DNA from: SZUA-36 sp963774415
GTDB taxonomy: Bacteria > Pseudomonadota > Gammaproteobacteria > Xanthomonadales > SZUA-36
NCBI GenBank assembly: GCA_963774415.1
Contig: CAVZEU010000001.1
Location: forward strand, 372,001 to 436,000
Length of the DNA stretch: 64,000 nt
Direction: 5' to 3'
The position numbers and the translations under genes are program-made. Positions 1 through 8,759 of this stretch are shown here, piece by piece (within the stretch, counting starts at the first letter, position 1; each line of letters begins with the position of its first letter). A model generated the notes under the pieces. The model did no database searches, was not told the origin of the DNA, and saw nothing but the letters and a program-made list of their open reading frames with translations.

Positions 1-341
1 TTACCCGATGTTCCCGCCAAGCCGACGATTCCCAATCCGTTGCCGAAGAAGGCTGGAGCACCTGTTTCGTCGGTGGCGAGGTGGGCCGTCTGGTGCGAGA
101 GAACCGCTTCGAATGAAGAGCACAAGCTTGCAAGCGCAATGGAATTGGCGGCTGTGCCTGCCGCGACGAAAAATACTTCAACATCGGCGTCCAGCAGGTT
201 GCGCACAAGATCGGCAGCTCGTTCGGTCACCGGATCCATGCCGTATGCGCGGACAAAGCCGGTGTTATATTTAACAATGGATTCAATAACCTCCGGCGGG
301 ACGCCTGCAGTATTGTCGGAGGTGAAGTCGTATCGGGTCAT
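1..341 (-). CDS. Threonine-aldolase-like PLP enzyme, N-terminal part only
   Basis: The gene runs off the left edge of the window, so only about 113 N-terminal residues are visible. They begin MTRYDFTSDNTAGVPPEV, then AYGMDPVTERAADLV, FFVAAGTAANSIAL and ATDETGAPAFF. This pattern is typical of low-specificity L-threonine aldolases and related beta-eliminating lyases of fold type I, which cleave beta-hydroxy amino acids to glycine and an aldehyde in the cytoplasm. The PLP lysine is outside the window. The ATG at 341 lies 4 bases after the stop of the upstream aminopeptidase gene, so the two are almost certainly co-transcribed. The exact substrate is unknown; a different aldolase or lyase of the same family is possible. 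Confidence 0.85.
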   Translation of the reverse strand, partial: MTRYDFTSDNTAGVPPEVIESIVKYNTGFVRAYGMDPVTERAADLVRNLLDADVEVFFVAAGTAANSIALASLCSSFEAVLSHQTAHLATDETGAPAFFGNGLGIVGLAGTSG

Positions 342-345
342 ACGA

Positions 346-1821
346 TTATTGGCCGTGATACTCGATTGCAAATTGGCTGAGGACACGGACGCCGAAGCCG
401 GTGGCTCCCGCCGGCGAAGTAGGGCAAGAAGAGGTTTTGGTCCACGCGACATCGGCAATATCCAAATGCGCCCAAGGTGTATCACCGATAAATTGTTCCA
501 GAAACAGCGCAGCTGCTATGGCGCCCCCTTCCGGACCGTCGTAGTTTTTCATGTCGGCGACGCTGCTCTCCAGTTTCTTTGAAAGCCTTCGGGCCAGAGG
601 AAGCTGCCAAATCTGCTCCCCAGTCTCTCGGGCCGCTGCCAGCAACACCTTCGCCACTGCATCGCTGTTAGAAAACAGGGCCGCGTACTCTTGCCCCAGC
701 GCCACTGTGGCTCCTGTCAATGTGGCTACATCGACAATCGCTGCAGGCTTAAAACGATCGCGGCAGTACCAAAGGGCATCGGCCAGAATGAGTCTGCCTT
801 CCGCATCGGTATCCACCACCTCAATTGTCTTTCCTGACATGCTGACAACAATGTCACCGGGCCGCTGGGCAGTACCATCGGGCATGTTTTCAACAAGCGC
901 CAGCACGCCGACAGCATTCACCTTGACCTTTTGGCGGGCCAGCGCATGGATTGCACCCGCAACGGCAGCAGCACCCGCCATATCGACTTTCATGCCTTCC
1001 ATGGCCTTGCAGGATTTGATAGAAAGACCGCCGCTGTCAAAGCAAACGCCTTTACCTACAAGGGCGACCGGGTCTTTGTCGGCTTTGTCCCCCTGCCATT
1101 GCATGACGACAAGCCGGCTCTCCAGGGAACTGCCTTGGCCGACACACAAAAGTGCATTCATACCGAGGTCAGTAAGGGCATTGACTCCCAGGACATCGAT
1201 TTCCAGCCCCGGTACTTCAAGCGCCTTGATGCGACGTGCGAATTCGGCCGGATACAGCACGTTGGCGGGCTCGGAAACCTGGTCCCGCACGAAGTAAATG
1301 GAATCGGCCAGGGGTTTGATAGTGTCAAACGCGGTCTGTGCTGCCGCCGGGTCTGTCGCGATAATGGAGACCCTGGAAATAGAAGGTGTCCTGTCGGCAC
1401 TTTCCATCGTCCGGTATTTGTCGAAGCGATACGCGGCCAGAAGGGCGCCCAAGGCAATATGCGCAGCTTCGTAGGGCGAGGAGACGGGGAACCGGATTTC
1501 CAGCAATTCAGGGCCGGATGTTGCTACCGCCAAGTAAGCCCGGGCAGCTGCTTGTTCCAGCGCCAGGCTGCCGATTTCCAGTTTCTCGCCAGCGCCAACC
1601 AGTATCACGCGGGCGGGTGGTGACGGCGAGGAGATAACTATTGTTTCTTCCTCAGCACCTTTGAATCTCTGAAACTTCAGAGCATTCTGGATGGTATCAC
1701 TCAGTTGCGGGTTGGTGTCCGCTGCTTCGGCCGGGAGAAGGCCTCCTTCAAAGGACAGGAAGGCAATGGCGGCAGCCGGTTGCGCTTTTGTTGTGCCTGC
1801 TTGTAAGAATTCAATTTCCAT
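346..1821 (-). CDS. M17 family leucyl aminopeptidase (PepA-like)
   Basis: A 491-residue protein of normal PepA length. It removes N-terminal amino acids from peptides in the cytoplasm using two metal ions. The C-terminal catalytic domain carries GKGVCFDSGGLSIKS (Lys257, Asp262, Lys269), KVDMAGAA (Asp280) and DTDAEGRL (Asp339, Glu341, Arg343), which match the metal ligands and catalytic residues of the family. The usual Asn of NTDAEGR is Asp here. The N-terminal half is divergent. The start is 15 bases downstream of the stop of the SHMT-like gene, and its own stop is 4 bases before the aldolase-like gene, giving a three-gene operon. It should supply free amino acids to its two PLP-enzyme neighbours. 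Confidence 0.93.
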   Translation of the reverse strand: MEIEFLQAGTTKAQPAAAIAFLSFEGGLLPAEAADTNPQLSDTIQNALKFQRFKGAEEETIVISSPSPPARVILVGAGEKLEIGSLALEQAAARAYLAVATSGPELLEIRFPVSSPYEAAHIALGALLAAYRFDKYRTMESADRTPSISRVSIIATDPAAAQTAFDTIKPLADSIYFVRDQVSEPANVLYPAEFARRIKALEVPGLEIDVLGVNALTDLGMNALLCVGQGSSLESRLVVMQWQGDKADKDPVALVGKGVCFDSGGLSIKSCKAMEGMKVDMAGAAAVAGAIHALARQKVKVNAVGVLALVENMPDGTAQRPGDIVVSMSGKTIEVVDTDAEGRLILADALWYCRDRFKPAAIVDVATLTGATVALGQEYAALFSNSDAVAKVLLAAARETGEQIWQLPLARRLSKKLESSVADMKNYDGPEGGAIAAALFLEQFIGDTPWAHLDIADVAWTKTSSCPTSPAGATGFGVRVLSQFAIEYHGQ

Positions 1822-1836
1822 TAGTACATGAAACTA

Positions 1837-3183
1837 TCATTGCTCGTAAAAGCTACAGGATTTTTGACGGCTTTGGGCGATAAGTTCTCGGACGTCGGTG
1901 GCGATGGCGGAAAAATCATTGGCTTCGCGTGATGCCCGGCCAATCAAAGAGGCGACCTTTGCCATGTCGGCAGGCCCCATGCCCTGCCGCGTCAGTTCGT
2001 GGGTGGCAATCCGCGCACCGGTGCGGTGGCCACGTGCAGTATCACCAGTTAATGCGCAGTCGGGAATGAGGATGTTAGCGGCCTGACATCGCCATTCGAA
2101 CGTCTGGGCGGCATCGCCCAGTTTCAGGAAAATCTGGTGCGTGCGCGTATATTCGTCGTCTCGCATCAGGATATTAAACCCTTCCTTCGCCAACGCTTCC
2201 GCTAGGCAGTTGGCGTTCGCTACCATATTGGTCGCGAGCGCGGGACCAAATTTCTCCAGTTCCGCCAGTGTTACTGCAAGGGCGGCATATTTGTTCTGGT
2301 CGCGGGTCTGCAAAAAGGCCGGGAAGGTCAGGCTGATGATACGGTCGGCGATTTCATCGTCATTCGTCAACACAAAACCGCCCACCGGGCCATACATGAT
2401 CTTGTGGGTACTGATCGTTACAATATGTGCACCTTCCGCAAGGGGCTTTTGGAAATTGCCGGCGGAGATCAACAGACCCAGATGGGCGGCATCGTAGAGG
2501 ATCATGGCCCCGACGCTGTCGGCAATGTCCCGCAACGGCGCGAGCGGGTAGGGGTACAGCACCTTGCTACCGCCAATGACAATCATTTTGGGCTTCAGGA
2601 TTTTGGCCTGATTCGCAATCCAGTCGACGTCAATTTCGAACGTTTCATCTTTGGGCGGAATGGGTATGATCTCGGCCCCCGTCAGCCCCAGCGGGCCAAT
2701 GGACTGGTAGCTGGAATTTCCACCAGCCTCCATACCTTGGGCAAAAACCCGATCGCCGGGTTTGAGAAAGGGAAAGAAAGCGGCGGCATTGGCCATGGAG
2801 GTGCTAACCGGCCGCCACTCGACATAGCGGGCACCGAACTGCTTGCGGGCGAGCGCAATGATAATGCCCTCAATCTCGTCAATAAACCGGGTTTGCCGGT
2901 AATGGGGAAAGCTTTTATCGCCCGGCAGGCCTTCCGTCAGACGGCTGGCCATGTCACTTGCCAAAAGATCACGTGCCCGGTGAGACAGGGAACTTTCTGC
3001 CGGGTTCATGTTCAGGCAATCATTTTTGCGCCAGTTGTCGTGGTTTTGTACAAGTGCGGCAATATGGTCGGCAATCTCGAGAGGCTCCATGCGCCGTACC
3101 TTCGATTGTATGCGATCAAGAAATACGCGGGATTTTTGCGTGAAAACCATTTTATTGTACTTTGAATCTTCCTGGGACGGCAT
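1837..3183 (-). CDS. Divergent serine hydroxymethyltransferase-like PLP enzyme
   Basis: A 448-residue fold-type I PLP enzyme related to SHMT (usually about 420 residues). The PLP lysine is Lys261 in ISTHKIMYGPVGGF, preceded by His260 as in SHMT, and DAAHLGL at 231-237 matches the DEAH-type motif that holds the pyridine ring. The N-terminal NMNPAESSLS replaces the folate-enzyme motif IxSENxxS, and EGLPGDKSFPHY (84-95) replaces EGYPGKRYYGG. The protein is therefore probably not the housekeeping folate-dependent GlyA. An aldolase, transaldolase or alpha-methylserine-type role fits better. The start could instead be Met12 or Met32, since the first 30 residues look unconserved. First gene of the minus-strand operon, divergent from the TonB receptor gene. 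Confidence 0.8.
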   Translation of the reverse strand: MPSQEDSKYNKMVFTQKSRVFLDRIQSKVRRMEPLEIADHIAALVQNHDNWRKNDCLNMNPAESSLSHRARDLLASDMASRLTEGLPGDKSFPHYRQTRFIDEIEGIIIALARKQFGARYVEWRPVSTSMANAAAFFPFLKPGDRVFAQGMEAGGNSSYQSIGPLGLTGAEIIPIPPKDETFEIDVDWIANQAKILKPKMIVIGGSKVLYPYPLAPLRDIADSVGAMILYDAAHLGLLISAGNFQKPLAEGAHIVTISTHKIMYGPVGGFVLTNDDEIADRIISLTFPAFLQTRDQNKYAALAVTLAELEKFGPALATNMVANANCLAEALAKEGFNILMRDDEYTRTHQIFLKLGDAAQTFEWRCQAANILIPDCALTGDTARGHRTGARIATHELTRQGMGPADMAKVASLIGRASREANDFSAIATDVRELIAQSRQKSCSFYEQ

Positions 3184-3379
3184 AGTCCGCGAGCCTTCTC
3201 TAACCCGTAATACTTCCCACTAATCGATAATTTCAGGAAGATTAGCATTTATGGTTTCATATTTCTATTCCCCGCAAAATAATTTTTTCGAAAGTCGCCT
3301 GAACGTCCCATAAAGTAATGAAAAAGCAACTAGGATCCGGTTAACTGGCAACTTCTTTATGCGGGCCGTTATATAGGCC

Positions 3380-3407
3380 TTGACATTGAATATCGATTAA
3401 CGATAAT
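3380..3407 (+). promoter_or_regulatory. Sigma-70 promoter of the TonB-receptor operon
   Basis: A perfect -35 TTGACA (3380-3385) is followed after 16 bases by GATAAT (3402-3407), one mismatch from the -10 consensus. Transcription would start near 3414, about 37 bases before the receptor ATG at 3451, which has AGGA at 3440-3443 as ribosome-binding site. The spacer and -10 are covered by the operator-like sequence described next. Confidence 0.75.
3391..3407. promoter_or_regulatory. Operator-like site, copy 1
   Basis: TATCGATTAACGATAAT overlaps the spacer and -10 of the receptor promoter. It differs at two positions from the matching part of the perfect palindrome at 10503-10523, and in both copies the right arm itself supplies the -10 hexamer GATAAT. 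A bound protein would block RNA polymerase, so repression is the natural reading. A weaker related half-site lies at 3221-3232 (AATCGATAATT) nearer the divergent SHMT-like gene. No regulator gene is visible in the window. Confidence 0.6.
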
Positions 3408-3450
3408 ACATACGGCACACTTGATAGAATATAAGCATGAGGAATGAAAA

Positions 3451-5655
3451 ATGTCTAACAGCCACGAATCACGCGTAAATCTGCGGGGCTTTCGGTCGGT
3501 GCTGCTCCTTATGGTGTTGGCAATGGCGTGTGGCGTACCTTTTTTAGCCGCGGCCCAAGAAGAGGAATCCTCGCCTAGTGACACGAAAATGGAAGAAATC
3601 GTGGTAACTGCGACGAAGCGCGCTGAAAACGTAAATGAGGTACCGCTTTCCATTCAGGCCCTATCGGGTTCATTCCTGAAGAGGCTAACCGCACAAAACT
3701 TTGCCGACTATGCGCGCACACTGGCTGGCGTTTCGTTCATTGACCAAGGACCGGGTCGTGACCAGATTTTCATTCGTGGTGTATCTACTGGTGGTGACTC
3801 TGACACCGGCAAGGAATCAACGGTTGCGATTTATTACGATGAGGTGCCGGTGACAGAAGGTTCGTCCCAGCCGGACTTGAAGCTCTTTGATATAGAACGC
3901 GTGGAGGTACTGCGAGGTCCGCAAGGTACGCTTTACGGTAGTGGGGCCATGGGTGGTGCGATTCGCGTCATTACAAAGAAACCCAATTTTGACAAGGCCG
4001 AAGGCTACGTCGAAGCGCAAGGCTCGGTGATGGAAAAAGGCGATCCTAATGGCCTGCTGGACGCCGCTTTGAATATACCAATGTCTGACATGTTAGCTTT
4101 GCGCGTAGTTGGCTACGGCTCTTGGAACGGTGGTTTTCTGGACAACGGCTTTAGCGGCAAGAAAGACATCAACTCCGATCACACCTATGGTGGCAGGGCG
4201 GCCCTGCGTTTCCAACCTACGAGCAATTTGGACATTAACCTAAAGGCCATTCATCAGAAAACTCATTCCAAAGTGTGGCTGCAGGAAACGGATCATTTTC
4301 CCCATTTGATTATTGATGAAAGTGCACCGGAACCTTTTGACGACCGATTCGATATTTTGAATGCAGAAATTAACTATGACTTCAACTTCGCGACCCTGAC
4401 TTCATCTACGTCGTACCTGAACAGGCGTCGAGATTTTTCCAATGATATCGACTGGTTTACCGAAGCTTACTTCGGATTTCCACGGGCTGATTCCGATCTT
4501 TCTTACAAAGTGAAGTCGTATAGTGAAGAGGTGCGCCTGGTGTCTTCCGGTGACACGTCGTTCACTTGGTTGATAGGTGGGTTTTTCCTGAAGCGGCCTG
4601 AAACTTATTTGCAGGTGATCAATCCGGCCGACGCGATGCCGGCAACCCAAAGCGACAATTTCTATTTTGGCCAAACCGATGCGGAAGTGCACCAGTATGC
4701 CGGTTTCGGCGAAGTAGGGTATGAGATAGTCCCGCGCTTGACGCTGACAGCGGGTGTTAGGGTTTCCCGGGTCAAGAGAAGCGTTCTGGCAGTGAAAGAT
4801 GGCGCCATATTTGGTGCCTTGATTGAACAACAAGGCGTGCAAAAGGAAACTCCGGTAACCCCAAAGTTCAATATTTCCTATAAATTTGAAAGCGGTTCGT
4901 TGATTTATGCGCAAGCGAGTAAGGGATTCAGGATTGGCGGCGTTAACCCCGGCCTACCCCCCTGCCCAAGCTGCATCGTGCAACTGACGGATACCTTTGA
5001 TTCAGATTCGCTTTGGAATTATGAACTTGGCGTCAAGATGGAGCTCTTGGAAGCAGCGCTGACAACGAATTTAGCAGTCTTTTATATAGACTGGAGCAAT
5101 ATCCAGCTGAACGTCAGCCGCGAAGACGGCTTTAACGGCTTCCTCAATGCCGGTAACGCTCGCAGCAAGGGGATCGAGTGGACCTTCGATGGCCAGGTTA
5201 ACCGTCACCTGGGTGTCGGTGGCCAAGTCACTTATACCGATGCCAAGCTGAAGTCGCTGGCGGAAGGCGTGACCGGCGTCGGTGCCGTCGGCGACAGGCT
5301 GCCTTCGACGGCAAAGTGGATGGCGAGCGGTTACGCCGAGGTGGGTACTGGGGCGTTTACTGACGGCAGGATTTATTTTCGCGGCGATTTGCAATATGTC
5401 GGCGACCGCAACAACTCGTTCGAAAGCCGCTCAAGCAACGTGAAACTCGACAATTATGCGCTGATCAATCTGAAGGCCGGGCTGGAGAAGGGGCCCTATG
5501 AATTGTCCCTGTTTGTGAAGAACCTTACCGATAAGCGGGCAAAACTCAGCTACGAAGGTTTTGCGGGTGTTCATGACGGCGAACCCATCACCTATAATCG
5601 CTATGCGGTGAATCGCCCTCGGACGATCGGATTGACCGTTTCCCGCAGCTTCTGA
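3451..5655 (+). CDS. TonB-dependent outer-membrane receptor
   Basis: A 734-residue protein with a Sec signal peptide (hydrophobic core about residues 17-35, ending LAAAQ), a TonB-box-like MEEIVVTATKR, a plug domain (about residues 55-170, with RDQIFIRGVSTGG and VEVLRGPQGTLYGSGAMGGAIRV motifs) and a beta-barrel ending in ...GLTVSRSF, with the terminal Phe needed for barrel insertion. It imports a ligand across the outer membrane using TonB energy. Its operon partners are a peptidase-like lipoprotein and a DUF885 hydrolase, and the neighbouring genes process peptides, so a peptide or peptide-like ligand is more likely than a siderophore. Expression is probably controlled by the operator in its promoter. 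Confidence 0.95.
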   Translation: MSNSHESRVNLRGFRSVLLLMVLAMACGVPFLAAAQEEESSPSDTKMEEIVVTATKRAENVNEVPLSIQALSGSFLKRLTAQNFADYARTLAGVSFIDQGPGRDQIFIRGVSTGGDSDTGKESTVAIYYDEVPVTEGSSQPDLKLFDIERVEVLRGPQGTLYGSGAMGGAIRVITKKPNFDKAEGYVEAQGSVMEKGDPNGLLDAALNIPMSDMLALRVVGYGSWNGGFLDNGFSGKKDINSDHTYGGRAALRFQPTSNLDINLKAIHQKTHSKVWLQETDHFPHLIIDESAPEPFDDRFDILNAEINYDFNFATLTSSTSYLNRRRDFSNDIDWFTEAYFGFPRADSDLSYKVKSYSEEVRLVSSGDTSFTWLIGGFFLKRPETYLQVINPADAMPATQSDNFYFGQTDAEVHQYAGFGEVGYEIVPRLTLTAGVRVSRVKRSVLAVKDGAIFGALIEQQGVQKETPVTPKFNISYKFESGSLIYAQASKGFRIGGVNPGLPPCPSCIVQLTDTFDSDSLWNYELGVKMELLEAALTTNLAVFYIDWSNIQLNVSREDGFNGFLNAGNARSKGIEWTFDGQVNRHLGVGGQVTYTDAKLKSLAEGVTGVGAVGDRLPSTAKWMASGYAEVGTGAFTDGRIYFRGDLQYVGDRNNSFESRSSNVKLDNYALINLKAGLEKGPYELSLFVKNLTDKRAKLSYEGFAGVHDGEPITYNRYAVNRPRTIGLTVSRSF

Positions 5656-5691
5656 TCCTGGGCGATGTGCATACATAGGTAAACAGCTGGC

Positions 5692-6834
5692 GTGAATCGA
5701 ATAAATGTAATCTCGCTGTTGCTTGGCTTAGCGCTGACAGGGCTGGCAGCTTGCTCAAAACAGGAAGAACAGGCGAAAGGCGCTGCAAATGCGATCAAGT
5801 CACGCAGTGACGCTATAGCGATCGTCAGAAATATTTACAAGGTAGTGACACCCAACGGCATAGACGTGCAGAAGGAAATCGCCGTCGGCGGGGTGAAGCA
5901 GTGGATAACGGTGCGCGGACGTGACAGAAATAACCCGATTTTGCTCTTCATCCACGGAGGCCCGGGGGCTCCTGAAATGCCCACCAGCTGGACGTTCCAG
6001 AGCCCGTGGGAAGACTATTTCACGGTTGTTCAATGGGATCAGCGGGGCGCCGGGAAAAGTTATAATGCCGAAGATCCTGCGGCCATCGAGCCGACCCTGA
6101 CGCTGGATCGCATTGCCCAAGATGCCGGAGAAGTTGTGCAGTACCTGCGCAAAACATACGGCAAGGACAAGGTTTTTGTACTGGGGCATTCCTGGGGCAG
6201 TGTTGTCGGGCTGGAATTGGCGCGGCGTCACCCGGAATGGCTTTATGCCTACGTTGGCGTCGGGCAGGTGATCGATAAGAACGATAACGAAAGGGTCGGC
6301 TATGAAGGTACGCTTAAACTTGCGAAGGTGGCCGGTAACGAGAAAGCTGTCAAGGAACTGGAATCCATTGCGCCCTATCCCGGACCTGACGGGTCGACAC
6401 CACTCGACAAGCTGAACCTTGAGAGGAAATGGTCGGTTCATTTTGGCGGCCTGACATACGGCCGTGATAGCCTTGACTATTACAGCGATGCGGCCCTGTT
6501 GTCCCCGGACTATACGGCTAGCGACGTCGATGCCATCGACAAGGGCAGCGCCTTGTCCCTGATGCCGCTGTTTACGGAGATGGGGACTGTGGACTTCAGG
6601 AAGGTGACAGATTTCGGCTGCCCGATCTTCCTTTTTGCGGGCAGGCACGATCTGACCACACCGTCGGAGGTAGCTGCTGACTGGTTTGCCACTATCAAGG
6701 CGCCGCTCAAGAAGCTGGTCTGGTTCGAAAATTCCGCCCATATGATCCAAATTGAAGAGCCGGGAAAAATGCTGGTCCGACTTGTGCAGGATGTCCGGCC
6801 CTTAGCGGGTACGGAAAATCATCAAGGCAAGTAA
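5692..6834 (+). CDS. Lipoprotein alpha/beta hydrolase, proline-iminopeptidase type
   Basis: A 380-residue protein starting at GTG, 36 bases after the receptor stop. Residues 1-21 form a lipoprotein signal with lipobox LAAC (Cys21), so it is anchored in the envelope. It carries the S33-family pattern: oxyanion motif HGGPGAPE (88-95), WDQRGAGKS (115-123), nucleophile elbow GHSWGS with Ser167, then Asp320 (GRHD) and His350 (NSAH) to complete the triad. S33 enzymes release N-terminal proline or other residues from peptides. Membrane anchoring is unusual for this mostly cytoplasmic family and points to trimming of the imported ligand in the periplasm. Substrate specificity cannot be told from sequence. 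Confidence 0.88.
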   Translation: MNRINVISLLLGLALTGLAACSKQEEQAKGAANAIKSRSDAIAIVRNIYKVVTPNGIDVQKEIAVGGVKQWITVRGRDRNNPILLFIHGGPGAPEMPTSWTFQSPWEDYFTVVQWDQRGAGKSYNAEDPAAIEPTLTLDRIAQDAGEVVQYLRKTYGKDKVFVLGHSWGSVVGLELARRHPEWLYAYVGVGQVIDKNDNERVGYEGTLKLAKVAGNEKAVKELESIAPYPGPDGSTPLDKLNLERKWSVHFGGLTYGRDSLDYYSDAALLSPDYTASDVDAIDKGSALSLMPLFTEMGTVDFRKVTDFGCPIFLFAGRHDLTTPSEVAADWFATIKAPLKKLVWFENSAHMIQIEEPGKMLVRLVQDVRPLAGTENHQGK

Positions 6835-6865
6835 CGACTATTTGCGCGGGAATCGCAACGAGCCC

Positions 6866-8743
6866 ATGCAACATGGAGATACAAGCCGTCGCCGCTTACT
6901 GCTAGGCGGGTTGGGCGGCGCATTCTCATGCGCTATGCCGCTCTCTCGGCTGATGGCGCGGGACTCGAACCCTTACACTCCGCCCGTATCCCCGCTGACT
7001 GTGCAAGCGTCAGGGAAGTTCAACAAACTTCTCGATGAGTTTATGGCTGCCAAACTAGCTGCCTCACCAGAACTTGCAACGAACCTGGGAATGGATACAG
7101 GAGCCTGGACCGCGGCGAAATCACGACTGGACGATCGTTCGCTTGGCGCCATCAGGGCCGCACGGAGGCGCGTCGACAAGCAGTTGTCGCAATTGAAACA
7201 GTTCGACCGCGGCATGCTGAGCGACGCCGAAGTCAATACCTACGATTCATTGCTCTTTCTGCTATCCATTGAGCATGAGGCAGGCCAAGATTTCTTCTAT
7301 GGGGAGACCGCGCCAGATGTTCCCTACATTGTGACTCAAATGGATGGCGCCTATGCGACAGTGCCGGACTTGATGGTTAGCAAACACATGATCGTCACGG
7401 CCAGCGATGTGGATGCCTATCTGGCGCGACTTAGTGCGTTTCCTGCCGTTCTTGACCAGGAATCCGAGCGCATCCTCTTTGAAGCGAAGCGTGGCGCCAT
7501 GCCCCCTGATTTCATCATTGACCGGACCTGCGTTCAGCTGCAGGCCTTTCGTAATCGCCCGGCAACATCCGCCACGTTAGTAACGGCTTTGGAGCGCAAG
7601 TGCCTTGAGGCGAAGCTTCCAAATGCGCCGCTGAAGCGTGCCGCTAAAATCTACAGCGAGCAGGTTGTGCCTGCAATTGACCGTCAACGCACGGCGCTAT
7701 CCGGCTTGCTTGGAAAGGCAGGACACGAGGCAGGCGTCACCCGGCTGCCCCATGGCGAGGGGTACTATACCCAGTGTTTGAAGAAATCCGCCACCAAGTC
7801 TGTTATCGCGAAAGAGTTGCATCAGACTGGACTTGATCTGGTGGCCAAAGCGCTTTGCGATATGGATGTTCTGCTGCGCCAATTGGGCTATGGTCAGGGT
7901 TTGCTTGTCAATCGCTTGCGAGGGCTCCGGACCGATGCCCGCTTTGCCTATCCCGATACTGCGGAAGGGAAACGCCAGGTCCTGCAGGACCTCCACGTTT
8001 GGCTTGATCAGGCGCGGGAGGTGCTACCCAAGGCGTTCAACGTTTTGCCCAAAGCGAATGTGGTCATTCGCCCGGTCCCGTCCTATCTTGAGGCGGGATC
8101 CCCCATTGCCTATTATGAGGACCCGTCGCTTGACGGCACCCGGCCAGGGACGTTTTTCATTAATCTGGGCAATTTGGCGACAGCACCCAAATGGCTGTTG
8201 CCGACAGTCCTGTATCACGAGGCGATCCCCGGACACCATTTGCAGCAGGCCCTGGTGCAAGAGCGAACCAGACTTCCGCTTGTCCGGCAAATCATGTGGT
8301 TCGAAGCCTACGGCGAGGGCTGGGCCTTTTACGCTGAACAACTCGCGTTGGAGCTAGGCCTTTACGAGCAGGATCCATGGAATCAGGTCGGGTATATCTG
8401 GCTCGCGCTGCTTCGCGCTGCGCGGCTGACGGTTGATACCGGCCTTCACGCCATGCACTGGAAAAGGGATTACGCAATTGAGTGGCTGATGGATCATATG
8501 GGTTCGGATGCTGCTATGGCGCGAACAGAGGTGGAGCGTTATTGTGTCCATCCCGGACAGGCTTGCAGTTATATGTTCGGCAAGCTGGAATGGCTGCGCC
8601 AGCGGGAGCGCGCACGCAAGGCGCTCGGCCCGAAATTTAGCTTGGGAGATTTCCACAACGCCGGCCTATCGTGTGGGGCAGTGCCGCTCGAGGTTCTTGA
8701 CCGGGTGATTGGGCGCTATATCGATAAAACCTGCAGCGCCTGA
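6866..8743 (+). CDS. Tat-exported DUF885 family metallohydrolase
   Basis: The reading frame opens at TTG 6842, but ATG 6866 is preferred because it starts directly before a twin-arginine signal (SRRRLLLGG). This gives 625 residues. Near the C-terminus are HEAIPGHH (451-458) and, about 30 residues later, EGWAFYAEQL. These are the hallmark putative zinc-site motifs of DUF885, a family related to metallocarboxypeptidases and generally thought to be peptidases. Tat export implies folding with its metal in the cytoplasm before periplasmic delivery. It is third in the receptor operon. Another DUF885 protein at 16019-17821 has a Sec-type signal instead. Confidence 0.88.
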   Translation: MQHGDTSRRRLLLGGLGGAFSCAMPLSRLMARDSNPYTPPVSPLTVQASGKFNKLLDEFMAAKLAASPELATNLGMDTGAWTAAKSRLDDRSLGAIRAARRRVDKQLSQLKQFDRGMLSDAEVNTYDSLLFLLSIEHEAGQDFFYGETAPDVPYIVTQMDGAYATVPDLMVSKHMIVTASDVDAYLARLSAFPAVLDQESERILFEAKRGAMPPDFIIDRTCVQLQAFRNRPATSATLVTALERKCLEAKLPNAPLKRAAKIYSEQVVPAIDRQRTALSGLLGKAGHEAGVTRLPHGEGYYTQCLKKSATKSVIAKELHQTGLDLVAKALCDMDVLLRQLGYGQGLLVNRLRGLRTDARFAYPDTAEGKRQVLQDLHVWLDQAREVLPKAFNVLPKANVVIRPVPSYLEAGSPIAYYEDPSLDGTRPGTFFINLGNLATAPKWLLPTVLYHEAIPGHHLQQALVQERTRLPLVRQIMWFEAYGEGWAFYAEQLALELGLYEQDPWNQVGYIWLALLRAARLTVDTGLHAMHWKRDYAIEWLMDHMGSDAAMARTEVERYCVHPGQACSYMFGKLEWLRQRERARKALGPKFSLGDFHNAGLSCGAVPLEVLDRVIGRYIDKTCSA

Positions 8744-8759
8744 CCCAACAATTCGATAG

